Positions 20,252-28,864 of a stretch of DNA of 62,013 nucleotides are shown piece by piece. Source of the DNA: Nocardioides agariphilus (GTDB lineage Bacteria; Actinomycetota; Actinomycetes; Propionibacteriales; Nocardioidaceae); the NCBI RefSeq assembly GCF_015352445.1, contig NZ_JADKPO010000026.1, positions 1 through 62,013 on the forward strand, written 5' to 3'. A program made the translations under genes and the position numbers. Under the pieces are notes generated by a model. It was not told the DNA's origin. It did no database searches and worked only from the letters and a program-made list of their open reading frames with translations. Numbering within the stretch: the stretch's first letter is position 1; each line of letters starts with the position of its first letter.

Positions 20252-21126
20252 GAGGAGAGGATCTCCCGCATCAAAGCGGCGGTCTCGGACGGCGTCTTGC
20301 CGACCTTGACGCCGACCGCCTCGAGGGCTTCCTTCTTGGCCTGGGCCGTGCCGGACGAACCCGACACGATCGCGCCGGCATGGCCCATGGTCTTGCCCTC
20401 GGGGGCGGTGAAGCCCGCGACGTAGCCGACGACCGGCTTGGTGACGTGGTCCTTGATGTAGGCCGCTGCCCGCTCCTCGGCGTCGCCCCCGATCTCCCCG
20501 ATCATCACGATGGCCTTGGTCTCGGGGTCGGCCTCGAAGGCCGCGAGAGCGTCGATGTGCGTGGTGCCGATGACCGGGTCGCCGCCGATGCCGATGGCGG
20601 TGGTGAAGCCGAAGTCCTTGAGCTCGTACATCATCTGGTAGGTCAGGGTGCCGGACTTCGACACCAGCCCGATCGGGCCCTTGCCGGCGATGGTGTGCGG
20701 GGTGATGCCGGCCAGCGACTCACCGGGCGTGATGATGCCCGGGCAGTTGGGACCGATCATCCGGGTGGACTTGCCGTCCAGGTAGGCCCAGACCTCTGCG
20801 GTGTCCTGCACGGGCACGCCCTCGGTGATGACCACGAGCAGCCCGATGCCCGCGTCGATGGCCTCGATGCAGGCGTCCTTGGTGAAGGCCGGCGGCACGA
20901 AGACGACCGACACGTCGGCGCCTGTCTCGGTCATCGCCTCCTTGACCGAGCCGAACACCGGCAGCTCCTGTCCGCCGAGCTCCACCGTCGTACCGGCCTT
21001 GCGGGCGTTGACGCCGCCGACGATGTTGGAGCCGGCGTCGAGCATGAGGGTGGTGTGCTTGGAGCCCATCCCGCCCGTCATGCCCTGGACGATGATCCTG
21101 GAGTCCTTGTTGAGGTAGATCGACAC
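20242..21126 (-). CDS. sucD: Succinyl-CoA synthetase alpha subunit
   Basis: The alpha subunit binds CoA and carries the phosphohistidine of the enzyme that interconverts succinyl-CoA and succinate with nucleotide triphosphate formation in the TCA cycle. The 294-residue product has [70 protein letters not shown], and the active-site [16 protein letters not shown] with His249. Start is GTG at 21126 behind GAGGAG, 28 bp after the sucC stop. The C-terminal Ala-Gly-stop comes from an inverted palindromic repeat. Confidence 0.98.
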   Translation of the reverse strand: MSIYLNKDSRIIVQGMTGGMGSKHTTLMLDAGSNIVGGVNARKAGTTVELGGQELPVFGSVKEAMTETGADVSVVFVPPAFTKDACIEAIDAGIGLLVVITEGVPVQDTAEVWAYLDGKSTRMIGPNCPGIITPGESLAGITPHTIAGKGPIGLVSKSGTLTYQMMYELKDFGFTTAIGIGGDPVIGTTHIDALAAFEADPETKAIVMIGEIGGDAEERAAAYIKDHVTKPVVGYVAGFTAPEGKTMGHAGAIVSGSSGTAQAKKEALEAVGVKVGKTPSETAALMREILSSAG

Positions 21127-21154
21127 TTCTTAGCTCCTCAGCGTCCGACTGTGC

Positions 21155-22318
21155 TCAGTTGTTGGCAAGCTCGGCGGCCTTGTCGGCCGCGCCGTCCATG
21201 GTCGGCACCTGGGTGACCAGGGGATGGTTCAGCTCGTCGAGGATCCGGCGGCCCTCGGCGACGTTGTTGCCGTCGAGGCGGACGACCAGCGGCTTGCTCG
21301 CCTCGTCGCCGAGGATCTCGAGCGCACCCCTGATGCCGTTGGCGACCTCGTCACAGGCGGTGATGCCGCCGAAGACGTTGACGAAGACCGACTTCACCTG
21401 GTGGTCGTTGAGGATCACGTCGAGGCCGTCGGCCATCACTTGCGCGTTGGCGCCGCCGCCGATGTCGAGGAAGTTCGCCGGCCTCACCCCACCGTGCTTC
21501 TCGCCGGCGTAGGCGACGACGTCGAGGGTGGACATGACCAGCCCGGCGCCGTTGCCGATGATGCCGACCTGGCCGTCGAGCTTGACGTAGTTGAGGCCCT
21601 TCTCCTTGGCCTTGGCCTCGAGGGGGTCGGTCTCGTCCTTGATCACGAACTGCTCGTGGTCGGGGTGGCGGACCTCGGAGGCGTTGTCGTCGAGGGAGAC
21701 CTTGCCGTCGAGCGCCTCGAGCTTGTCGCCCTCGAGCCGCGCCAGCGGGTTCACCTCGACGAGGGTCGCGTCCTCCTCGGTGAAGACGCGGTAGAGCGCC
21801 TCGATCATGGTGACGGCCTGCTCGAACACGGGCTCTGGGAACTTGGCCTCGGTCGCGATCTCGCGGGCCTTCTCGGCGTCGACGCCGGTGCCGGGGTTGA
21901 TCGGGATCTGCTTGACGGCATCGGGGTTGGTCTTGGCGACCTCCTCGATCTCGACGCCGCCCTCGACCGAGGCGATGCAGAGGTACCGCCGGTTGGCGCG
22001 GTCGAGGAGGAAGGAGAAGTAGTACTCCTCCTGCGGGGGCGTCGCCGGGGTGATCAGCACCCGGTTGACCCGCAGCCCCTTGATCTCCATGCCGAGGATG
22101 GCCGACGCATGCTCGAAGGCCTCGTCCGGGGTCTTCGCCAGCTTCACGCCACCGGCCTTGCCCCGACCACCCGCCTTGACCTGCGCCTTGACCACGCAGA
22201 AGCCGAGCTCCTCGGCGGCCGCGCGGGCCTCCTCCGCAGTGGTGACCACGATGCCGAGGGTGGTGGTGACGCCGTGCTTGGCGAACAGCTCTTTTGCCTG
22301 GTACTCCATCAGGTCCAC
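21155..22318 (-). CDS. sucC: Succinyl-CoA synthetase beta subunit (ADP/GDP-forming)
   Basis: The beta subunit carries the nucleotide-binding ATP-grasp domain and pairs with SucD. The 387-residue product starts [20 protein letters not shown] and has [40 protein letters not shown], the [13 protein letters not shown] motif, [39 protein letters not shown] and [16 protein letters not shown]. These are the expected blocks over the full length. Start is GTG at 22318, giving the conserved N-terminus. It forms an operon with sucD. In many actinobacteria perM-purN-purH would follow sucD closely; here an 8.5-kb block intervenes. Confidence 0.98.
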   Translation of the reverse strand: MDLMEYQAKELFAKHGVTTTLGIVVTTAEEARAAAEELGFCVVKAQVKAGGRGKAGGVKLAKTPDEAFEHASAILGMEIKGLRVNRVLITPATPPQEEYYFSFLLDRANRRYLCIASVEGGVEIEEVAKTNPDAVKQIPINPGTGVDAEKAREIATEAKFPEPVFEQAVTMIEALYRVFTEEDATLVEVNPLARLEGDKLEALDGKVSLDDNASEVRHPDHEQFVIKDETDPLEAKAKEKGLNYVKLDGQVGIIGNGAGLVMSTLDVVAYAGEKHGGVRPANFLDIGGGANAQVMADGLDVILNDHQVKSVFVNVFGGITACDEVANGIRGALEILGDEASKPLVVRLDGNNVAEGRRILDELNHPLVTQVPTMDGAADKAAELANN

Positions 22319-22448
22319 GTCGGCACCCTAGTCCCGCTGCGCGGAGGCCGACGAGACGGGTCAGATCAGCCGTATGCCGTCGGCTCGCGACCATCGTCGA
22401 GCGTGATCCCGGTCATTCCATATTCGCTTGACGCGGGTTCGCGGGTCC

Positions 22449-22465
22449 GTGACCTATCCGTTACA
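22449..22465. promoter_or_regulatory. Candidate MtrA-like direct-repeat box upstream of the M23 peptidase gene
   Basis: GTGACC-tatcc-GTTACA is an 11-bp-spaced direct repeat resembling the paired GTnAC half-sites bound by the actinobacterial response regulator MtrA. It lies 42 bp before the ATG of a secreted M23 peptidase, a class of gene known to be MtrA-controlled in corynebacteria. A TTGACG -35-like element is at 22428-22433. Confidence 0.45.
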
Positions 22466-22506
22466 GTCGGGGCTTCCGACTCCCGTCCCCTGTCAACGGA
22501 GCGTCC

Positions 22507-23490
22507 ATGGGTTCCCACCGTGCGGACACGCGCGCCTCGCGCGACCGCCGAGCGGCGACCCCGTCGACCCTTTCCTCCCCCGTTTCGCAGCCCGGCAAAC
22601 GTGCTGCTCGCAGATCGGACAGCAGGCCACAGGCGCGAGTGCCTCGCGCCACGCGGCCGAGCATCGAGACCACCACCGAGCTGCCCGTGGCGGTCCAGGC
22701 GCCTCGACCCGCAGCAGCCGGACGGCGGTCGGCTCCGCGCAAGGCACTGATCCGCGGACTTCCCTCGGCCCCGATCCTGCTCGGCATCGCCGCGTTGGCG
22801 GTCTCGGTCGGCGGCGCGGTGACGGTGGCCGACCCGCAGCTGGTCGGTGCCGATGCGACTCCGCCGGCCAAGATCATGCAAGCGGGCGCCCTGAGCGGCA
22901 GCGGGGGTGTGGGCAGCAACGTCCAGCCAGGCGCCAGGGGCCCGATCGTGAGCCGCGACTCCAGCCGTGACCAGGACCCCGCTGCGGTCGACCCCGAGCT
23001 CGTCGCGGCCGCCGAGGAGCAGGCCCAGCAGTACGCCGAGGCCCTCGCCGACGTCAACAAGCAGGGCGACAAGTACTCCGCCAAGCTCAAGCTCAACCTC
23101 TGGCAGCTCCCGGTGCAGGGCTACCACCTCACCGCCCGCTTCGGTCAGTACGGCCTGTGGTCGAGCTACCACACGGGTCTCGACTTCGCCGGTCCGAGCG
23201 GATCGCCCATCTACGCGATCGCCAACGGCACCATCAGCTCAGCGTCCTACGACGGCGCCTACGGCAACAAGACCGTCGAGACCCTCGAGGACGGCACCGA
23301 GATCTGGTACTGCCACCAGACCTCCTTCGTGGTCAGCAGCGGCGAGACCGTCCACGCCGGAGAGCTGATCGGCTACACCGGCTCGACCGGTCACGTGACC
23401 GGCCCCCACCTCCACGTCGAGGTGCGCCCCGGCGGTGGCGACCCGGTCGACCCCTACGCCGCCTTCATCGAGCACGGTGTGACGCCCTGA
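22507..23490 (+). CDS. Secreted M23-family (LytM) cell-wall peptidase
   Basis: The 327-residue product has a long basic, Ser/Pro-rich N-terminal segment (residues 1-85), one membrane segment or signal anchor (PSAPILLGIAALAVSVGGAVTVA, about 86-110), a helical linker with EEQAQQYAEALADVNKQGD, and a C-terminal peptidase M23 domain. Zinc ligands are visible: His222 and Asp226 in YHTGLDFAGP, and His301-Leu-His303 in GPHLHVEV. A further conserved histidine is in YCHQ. The active site is complete, so a working cell-wall endopeptidase is expected, acting outside the membrane. ATG at 22507. A candidate MtrA box lies upstream. It is convergent with pcrA (11-bp gap). Confidence 0.92.
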   Translation: MGSHRADTRASRDRRAATPSTLSSPVSQPGKRAARRSDSRPQARVPRATRPSIETTTELPVAVQAPRPAAAGRRSAPRKALIRGLPSAPILLGIAALAVSVGGAVTVADPQLVGADATPPAKIMQAGALSGSGGVGSNVQPGARGPIVSRDSSRDQDPAAVDPELVAAAEEQAQQYAEALADVNKQGDKYSAKLKLNLWQLPVQGYHLTARFGQYGLWSSYHTGLDFAGPSGSPIYAIANGTISSASYDGAYGNKTVETLEDGTEIWYCHQTSFVVSSGETVHAGELIGYTGSTGHVTGPHLHVEVRPGGGDPVDPYAAFIEHGVTP

Positions 23491-23501
23491 CGCCAGTCCC
23501 G

Positions 23502-25952
23502 TCAGAGCTTCTCCACGGGCGCGTATCTCAGTAGGAGCCGCTTCACGCCCTCGGACCCGAAGTCGATCGAGGCGACGGCCTTGTCCGCGACGCCTTCGAG
23601 CGCCACGACCGTGCCGAGGCCGAAGGTGTCGTGGGTGACCCGGTCGCCCGGCTCGAGCGAGGGCACCTCGCGGGCGGGCTTGGCCTTCGAGGCAGCGTCG
23701 GCGCGGGCGGCGGCCGAGGAGAAGTTGCGGCGGCCGGCGGCTGTGGGCGAGCCCAGTCCGACGCGACCTCCGGACAGGTCCGGACGTGACCACATCGTCT
23801 GGGCGGACTCCGTGCGCTTCCAGTCGACGAGGTCGACGGGCAGCTCGTTGAGGAACCTCGACCCCGGGTTGTGGGCAGGGGCGCCCCAGGCCGAGCGCAT
23901 CAGGGCACGCGAGACGTAGAGCCGCTGCTGGGCGCGGGTTAGCCCCACGTAGGCCAGCCGCCGCTCCTCCTCGAGCTCCGGCTGGTCACCGAGGGAGCGC
24001 GAGTGGGGGAAGACGCCGTCCTCGAGACCGGTGAGGAAGACGACCGGGAACTCGAGCCCCTTGGCGGTGTGCAGCGTCATCAACGTGACCACGCCGCCGT
24101 GGTCAGCGCCGTCGTCGGGAGCATCGGGAATGGAGTCGGCATCGGCGACCAGGGCCACCCGCTCGAGGAAGTCACCGAGCCCCGGGGCGACGAGGCCGGC
24201 GTCGACGTCGGCGGGGTCGGCCGACGGCCCGGCCTGGGGATCGTCGGAGAACTCGCGGGCGACGGCGACGAGCTCGGCGAGGTTCTCGACGCGGGTGGCG
24301 TCTTGCGGGTCGTCGGAGGCCTCGAGCTCCTCGAGATAGCCCGAGCGCGACAGCACCGTCTCGAGGATCACGTCGGCCCGCTCGCCGGCGTCGACCATCG
24401 ACTGGAGCTCGGTGACCATCGCCACGAAGCCCGTGATGTTGGCCAACGACCTGGTCGCCAGCCCGGGGGCGTGCTCGGCTTGTTGCAGCCCTTGCCAGAA
24501 GGTGATCCGCTCGCGCTCGGCGTAGGCGTTGACGCACTCGACGGCGCGGTCGCCGATGCCGCGCTTGGGAGTGTTGAGGATGCGCCGCAGCGAGACCGAG
24601 TCGTCGGGGTTGACCAGCATCCGTAGGTAGGCGAGCGCGTCGCGCACTTCGCGGCGCTCGTAGAAGCGAACCCCGCCGACGACCTTGTAGGGCAGGCCGA
24701 CGCGGATGAAGACCTCCTCGAACACACGCGACTGCGCGTTGGTCCGGTAGAACACGGCCACGTCGGCCGGCCGCGCCTCTCGCTCGTCGGTGAGCCGGTC
24801 GATCTCCTCGGAGACGAACCGTGCCTCGTCGTGCTCGTCGTCGGCGACGTAGCCCACGATGCGAGGGCCGTCGCCCGCCTCCGACCACAGCTTCTTGGGT
24901 TTGCGCCCCTGGTTGTGCCCGATCACGGCGTTGGCGGCGTTGAGGATCGTCTGCGTCGAGCGGTAGTTCTGCTCGAGCAGGATCGAGGTCGCGTTGGGGA
25001 AGTCCTGCTCGAAGTCGAGGATGTTGCGGATGTTGGCGCCGCGGAAGGCGTAGATCGACTGGTCGGCATCGCCGACCACCATCAGCTCGGCCGGCGGGAC
25101 GCGGTCGGGAGCCTCCTCGGGCGGCAGGCCACCGTCGTAGGTCGTCTCCTCCATCTGGTCGGCACACAGCTGGTGGATCAGGGCGTACTGCGCGTGGTTG
25201 GTGTCTTGGTACTCGTCGACCAGCACGTGGCGGAAGCGGCGTCGGTAGGTCTCACGCACGTCGGGGAACTGACCGAAGAGGTGGACGGTGAACATGATCA
25301 GGTCGTCGAAGTCGAGGGCGTTGGCCTCGCGCAGCCGCCGTTGGTACATCGTGTAAGCGGCGGCCATCGACTCCTCGAACCGGTTGCGGGTGTCCTTCGC
25401 CACGTCCTCGGGGTCTCGCAGCTCGTTCTTGTGGTTGCTGACCCAATGGAGCACCGCACCGGGCTGGTAGCGCTTGGGATCGAGGTCGAGGTCCTTGAGC
25501 ACCAGGGTCATCAGCCGCTTGGAGTCGGCGGCGTCATAGATCGAGAAGCTCGACTTGAACCCCAGCTTGTCGACCTCCTTGCGCAAGATGCGCACGCAGG
25601 CGGAGTGGAACGTGCTGACCCACATGATGCGAGCCCGCTTGCCGACCAGCGCCTCGACCCGCTCCTTCATCTCGGCAGCAGCCTTGTTGGTGAAGGTGAT
25701 CGCCAGGATCGAACCGGGGTGGGCCTTGCGCTCGGTGATCAGCCAGGCGATGCGACGCGTCAGCACCCGGGTCTTGCCCGAGCCTGCGCCCGCGACGACG
25801 AGCAGCGGCGCCCCGGCGTGCATGACCGCCTCGCGCTGAGGCGGGTTGAGCCCCTCGAGAAGCTCCTCGCGCGTCGGCGGACGCCGCCGCTGCGTCGCCT
25901 CCTCGGGGACGCCGGCGTTGTCCAGCTCGGGGAGCGAGAGTGCTTCGGTCAT
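23502..25952 (-). CDS. pcrA: ATP-dependent DNA helicase, UvrD/PcrA type
   Basis: Superfamily 1A 3'-5' helicase for repair and replication-conflict resolution. The 816-residue product has all the motifs: Q motif LNPPQREAV, Walker A VVAGAGSGKTRVLTRRIAWL, Ia ITFTNKAAAEMKERV, FDDLIMFTVHL, motif II LVDEYQDTNHAQY, motif III VVGDADQSIYAFRGA, motif IV LEQNYRSTQTILNAAN, motif V TLMTLHTAKGLEFPVVFL and motif VI RRLAYVGLTRAQQRLY. The C-terminal 55 residues (PGDRVTHDTFGLGTVV ... ASIDFG) form the Tudor-like domain that binds RNA polymerase in PcrA/UvrD1. ATG at 25952. Confidence 0.97.
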   Translation of the reverse strand: MTEALSLPELDNAGVPEEATQRRRPPTREELLEGLNPPQREAVMHAGAPLLVVAGAGSGKTRVLTRRIAWLITERKAHPGSILAITFTNKAAAEMKERVEALVGKRARIMWVSTFHSACVRILRKEVDKLGFKSSFSIYDAADSKRLMTLVLKDLDLDPKRYQPGAVLHWVSNHKNELRDPEDVAKDTRNRFEESMAAAYTMYQRRLREANALDFDDLIMFTVHLFGQFPDVRETYRRRFRHVLVDEYQDTNHAQYALIHQLCADQMEETTYDGGLPPEEAPDRVPPAELMVVGDADQSIYAFRGANIRNILDFEQDFPNATSILLEQNYRSTQTILNAANAVIGHNQGRKPKKLWSEAGDGPRIVGYVADDEHDEARFVSEEIDRLTDEREARPADVAVFYRTNAQSRVFEEVFIRVGLPYKVVGGVRFYERREVRDALAYLRMLVNPDDSVSLRRILNTPKRGIGDRAVECVNAYAERERITFWQGLQQAEHAPGLATRSLANITGFVAMVTELQSMVDAGERADVILETVLSRSGYLEELEASDDPQDATRVENLAELVAVAREFSDDPQAGPSADPADVDAGLVAPGLGDFLERVALVADADSIPDAPDDGADHGGVVTLMTLHTAKGLEFPVVFLTGLEDGVFPHSRSLGDQPELEEERRLAYVGLTRAQQRLYVSRALMRSAWGAPAHNPGSRFLNELPVDLVDWKRTESAQTMWSRPDLSGGRVGLGSPTAAGRRNFSSAAARADAASKAKPAREVPSLEPGDRVTHDTFGLGTVVALEGVADKAVASIDFGSEGVKRLLLRYAPVEKL

Positions 25953-26007
25953 GTCTTGCCAACCCTACGACCGCCCACCCCCAGGGGTCTGGGCCACCCA
26001 CAGGCGC

Positions 26008-26349
26008 TCAGGCGAGGAGCGCGACCCCGATGTTGGCGATCGTGAGCACGAGCAGCGACCAGTAGAGACCGGCAGGCAGCGGGGGCTTGCGGAGGTTGGC
26101 CATCACCAAGACGAGCAGAACCAGGCCGATCGCGAACTTCACGGCGATCTTGGTGTGGTCGACCGGGTCGTCGCCGGCCTCCAGGACCGCAACCAGGAAC
26201 AGCCCGGCCAAGAACGCCGTGCCCACCCCGTCGCGCATCAGGCCGTTGACCCGCTTCTCGGGCCGGCGCACCTGCACGAGCAGCCCGACCAGCAGTGCCA
26301 GGACGCCGCCGATGTGGAGCACCAGCAGCACCGCGTGGGCGACGTCCAT
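26008..26349 (-). CDS. Small four-helix membrane protein, unknown function
   Basis: The 113-residue product starting MDVAHAVLLVLHIGGVLALL has four hydrophobic segments: residues about 5-25, VGTAFLAGLFLVAVLEA, IAVKFAIGLVLLVLVMANL and LYWSLLVLTIANIGVALLA, with a basic loop VRRPEKRVNGLM after the first. A histidine in helix 1 and DHTK before helix 3 are the only polar landmarks. The frame is open upstream, but the ATG at 26349 is the first start that gives a sensible protein; its ribosome binding site is weak. The gene follows the broken gene at 26369 by 19 bp and may have been coupled to it. No family function recognised. Confidence 0.7.
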   Translation of the reverse strand: MDVAHAVLLVLHIGGVLALLVGLLVQVRRPEKRVNGLMRDGVGTAFLAGLFLVAVLEAGDDPVDHTKIAVKFAIGLVLLVLVMANLRKPPLPAGLYWSLLVLTIANIGVALLA

Positions 26350-26368
26350 GTCGCGATCGTAGGGCCGA

Positions 26369-26707
26369 TCAGCGCCCCAGCAGCTCAGGCGCCGCGGCAG
26401 GTTGCTTGCGTGCCACCGAGTCGCCGTAGAGCAGCGTGAGGCACAGGGCACCGAGAGGAGCGAGCGCCACCTGGGGCGACCAGCACGCACAGCGAGATCG
26501 ACCAGATCGGAAGGCCGGTGAAGGCCACCAGCATGAGGAGCCCCAGGAGGAGCCCGACGGCATTGACGACGGCCCCCACCAGCAGGGCTACTCCGGCGGT
26601 GTACCAACCGCGGCGCCGTGCCCGAGCGGGTCGGTGTCGGCGTAGGACGGGGCAGGACTCAGCACGAGAAGGGCCAGCCCGAGCGCCCCCGCGATGCGGG
26701 CGAACAC
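26369..26707 (-). pseudogene. Small secreted/membrane protein gene broken by two apparent single-base indels
   Basis: From a GTG at 26707 one frame encodes a good signal peptide (VFARIAGALGLALLVLSPAP, then SYADTDPLGHGAA) but stops soon after. The next frame continues with two membrane-like segments (TAGVALLVGAVVNAVGLLLG, then LPIWSISLCVLVA), and the first frame resumes with LGALCLTLLYGDSVARKQ to a stop at 26369. Adding one G near 26610 and removing one C at the run 26473-26476 restores a continuous protein of about 112 residues. Both sites are short G/C runs, so sequencing error and true decay are both possible. Gene identity is unknown. Confidence 0.5.
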
Positions 26708-26728
26708 GCGCTCAGGCTAGTGCTCCCG

Positions 26729-27379
26729 CTAGAGCAGTCTGCGGTCCGAGGCCCACTTCGTCAGCTCGTGGCGCGAGGAGAGCTGCAGCTTGCGCAGCAC
26801 CGAGGACATGTGGGTCTCGACGGTCTTGATGGAGATGAACAGCTCCTTGGCGACTTCCTTGTAGGCATAGCCGCGCGCGATCAGCCGCATCACCTCCCGC
26901 TCCCGCTCGGAGAGCCGGTCGAGGTCCTCGTCGACGGACGCGACCTCGATGGAGCCGGCGAACGCGTCGAGCACGAACCCCGCCAGTCGCGGCGAGAACA
27001 CCGCGTCGCCCGAGTCGACCCGCTTGATCGCGTCCACCAGCTCGGGGCCGGTGATGGTCTTGGTGACGTAGCCGCGAGCGCCGCCACGGATGGTGCCGAT
27101 GACGTCCTCGGCAGCATCGCTGACCGAGAGCGCGAGGTACTTGGTGTCGGGCGCCTGGGCGCGCCGGATCACCTCGACGCCGCCGCCGCCGGGAAGGTGC
27201 ACGTCGAGCAGCACGACCGCCGGGTGCTGCGCCTGGATCATCGCGATCGCCGTGTCCACATCGGACCCCTCGCCGACCACGTCCACCGCGTCGCCGAGCT
27301 CGGCCTTCACGCCGACCCGGAACATCGCGTGGTCATCGACGATGACGACCCTGACCTTGTCGCCCGGCATCTCAGGCAT
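26729..27379 (-). CDS. LuxR/NarL-family response regulator (EsrR/LiaR-like)
   Basis: The 216-residue product has a receiver domain (VRVVIVDDHAMFRVGVK with the acidic pair, phospho-acceptor Asp59 in VVLLDVHLPGG, Ser and Lys in ALSVSD and YVTKTI) and a C-terminal LuxR helix-turn-helix (LSEREREVMRLIARGYAYKEVAKELFISIKTVETHMSSVLRKL split over about residues 150-205). The ATG at 27379 has GAGGAG seven bases upstream and overlaps the kinase stop by 8 bp, so the two are translationally coupled. Its partner is the PspC-containing kinase, and the likely targets are the divergent PspC genes. This matches the EsrSR envelope-stress arrangement of corynebacteria by analogy. Confidence 0.92.
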   Translation of the reverse strand: MPEMPGDKVRVVIVDDHAMFRVGVKAELGDAVDVVGEGSDVDTAIAMIQAQHPAVVLLDVHLPGGGGVEVIRRAQAPDTKYLALSVSDAAEDVIGTIRGGARGYVTKTITGPELVDAIKRVDSGDAVFSPRLAGFVLDAFAGSIEVASVDEDLDRLSEREREVMRLIARGYAYKEVAKELFISIKTVETHMSSVLRKLQLSSRHELTKWASDRRLL

Positions 27380-28718
27380 GGCTCTCCTCTTCGGGCTTGT
27401 CGGTGCGCGGCAGCCGAAGGCGTACTTCGGTGCCCTCACCGGGGGTCGAGCGGATCTCCGAGGATCCACCGTGGCGCTCCATCCGGTCGACGATGCTGCC
27501 ACGCACGCCTTGGCGATCCTCGGGCACCTCGCCAGGGTCGAAGCCGACCCCGCGGTCGCGCACGAAGACCTCGACCGCGGCCGGCGACACCTCGACGTAG
27601 ACGTCGACCTTCCCGGTGCCCGCGTGCTTGGCGGCATTGACGAGCGCCTCGCGGGTCGCGGCGACGACCGCCCGCAGCGGCTCGGTGAACGGGCAGTCGC
27701 CGACGCAGACGAGATCGACGTCGACCCCGTGGTGGTCCTCGACCTCGGCCGCGATCGTGCGCATCGCGCCGGCGAGGGTGTCGGAGTCCTTGCTGTCGCC
27801 CTCGAACAGCCAGGCCCGCAGGTCGCGCTCCTGCGAGCGCGCCAACCTGGCCACCATGGCCGAGTCGTGGGCGTTCTTCTGGATCAGCGCCAGGGTCTGC
27901 AGCACCGAGTCGTGGAGGTGGGCGGCCATGTCGGCCCGCTCCTGGGTGCGAACCCGCTCGGCGCGCTCGGCCGTCAGGTCCCCCGCGAGCCTGAGCACCC
28001 ACGGTCCGACCACGATGGCGAGCCCGAGGAAGCCGATCGCGGCGGCCAGCAGCACGCTGCCGAGGTCGCTGACGCGCCCCTCACCCAGCCCGAACAGGAC
28101 CACGGCGGTGATGATGAGCGCAGCCCCAGCGGCGACGCGCGCGACCGCCTGCCAGGTGCCCTCGCCGAGCACCATCCGGACCGGGTCGAGCCGGCCCGTC
28201 GAGTCGACCCACCTCTCGCGTTGGGCCTCGTCGGCCTGCCGCCAGAGCAAGGCGATGCCGACGGCGGCGATCAGCAACGGCCAGAACCACGATCCAGCGC
28301 CCAGCAGGCTCTGGAGCAACAGCACGACGCCGAAGCCGAGCGCACCCAAGGCGATCGCCGGCCCTGCGTCGACGAGTCGCCGCACCCGGCGCGGCCGGGA
28401 CCCTCGTCGGCTGGCGCTCTCGAGGCCGGGCGCACTCTCGGCGAACCGCTCGTCGGTGGGCAGCATCATCCAGAGGCCGGCGTACATCGCGAGCCCGGCG
28501 CCACCGAGAGCGGCCGCGACCACGAAGGCGACACGCACCCACAACACGGGCATGCCCAGGTGCTCGGCCAGGCCCGCAGCTACTCCACCGACGACGCGGT
28601 CCTGAGTGTTGCGGGTGGCCCGGCGGAAGACGTACGCCGTGTCATCGGGTCGGCTCGACGCCCCCGGGCGGCCGGGGCGGCCGGAGGGCGAGGCATCGAG
28701 CGTGGGCGTGCGGCTCAT
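27372..28718 (-). CDS. PspC-domain histidine kinase (EsrS-like)
   Basis: The 448-residue membrane kinase begins with a PspC domain (FRRATRNTQDRVVGGVAAGL ... WVRVAFVVAAALGGAGLAMYAGLWMMLP, residues 30-90). Further membrane segments lie between about 118 and 250 (AIALGALGFGVVLLLQSLL, FWPLLIAAVGIALLW, AAGAALIITAVVLFGLG, VLLAAAIGFLGLAIVVG). A HisKA_3-type dimerisation motif HLHDSVLQTLALIQKNA has the phosphorylatable His269, and a HATPase domain has REALVNAAKHA, DRGVGFDPGEVP and GSIVDRMERHGG. Such kinases sense envelope stress through PspC interactions. It is cotranscribed with the response regulator and divergent from a PspC operon with matched promoter motifs. Confidence 0.93.
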   Translation of the reverse strand: MSRTPTLDASPSGRPGRPGASSRPDDTAYVFRRATRNTQDRVVGGVAAGLAEHLGMPVLWVRVAFVVAAALGGAGLAMYAGLWMMLPTDERFAESAPGLESASRRGSRPRRVRRLVDAGPAIALGALGFGVVLLLQSLLGAGSWFWPLLIAAVGIALLWRQADEAQRERWVDSTGRLDPVRMVLGEGTWQAVARVAAGAALIITAVVLFGLGEGRVSDLGSVLLAAAIGFLGLAIVVGPWVLRLAGDLTAERAERVRTQERADMAAHLHDSVLQTLALIQKNAHDSAMVARLARSQERDLRAWLFEGDSKDSDTLAGAMRTIAAEVEDHHGVDVDLVCVGDCPFTEPLRAVVAATREALVNAAKHAGTGKVDVYVEVSPAAVEVFVRDRGVGFDPGEVPEDRQGVRGSIVDRMERHGGSSEIRSTPGEGTEVRLRLPRTDKPEEESHA

Positions 28719-28753
28719 CAGGCTTCCATGGTCTCAGGTGGGCAGGGGCCCGA

Positions 28754-28771
28754 CCATGAGGCAACACCCTG
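28754..28771 (-). promoter_or_regulatory. Candidate regulator-binding/promoter motif for the PspC kinase operon
   Basis: On the minus strand CAGGGTGTTGCCTCATGG ends 35 bp before the kinase start. It matches the plus-strand motif at 28814-28831 at 14 of 18 positions and lies at nearly the same distance from its gene, so both are probably bound by the same response regulator. Confidence 0.5.
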
Positions 28772-28813
28772 GCGGCTCCCGGACTGCTGTCCGACGACAC
28801 CCCGGGGCGTGCT

Positions 28814-28831
28814 CAGGGTGGTCCCCTATGG
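28814..28831 (+). promoter_or_regulatory. Candidate regulator-binding/promoter motif for the divergent PspC operon
   Basis: CAGGGTGGTCCCCTATGG ends 33 bp before the start of the PspC/toast-rack gene. It is the plus-strand twin of the motif at 28754-28771 (shared CAGGGTG, CC and ATGG). Confidence 0.5.
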
Positions 28832-28864
28832 CCGTGGACGCCGCGACGGCGCAGGCTTGCTGCC

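Noticed and set aside
22319-22506. c-di-AMP riboswitch before the M23 peptidase gene
   Set aside because: Such riboswitches precede some actinobacterial wall-hydrolase genes, but the 188-bp region lacks the conserved blocks.
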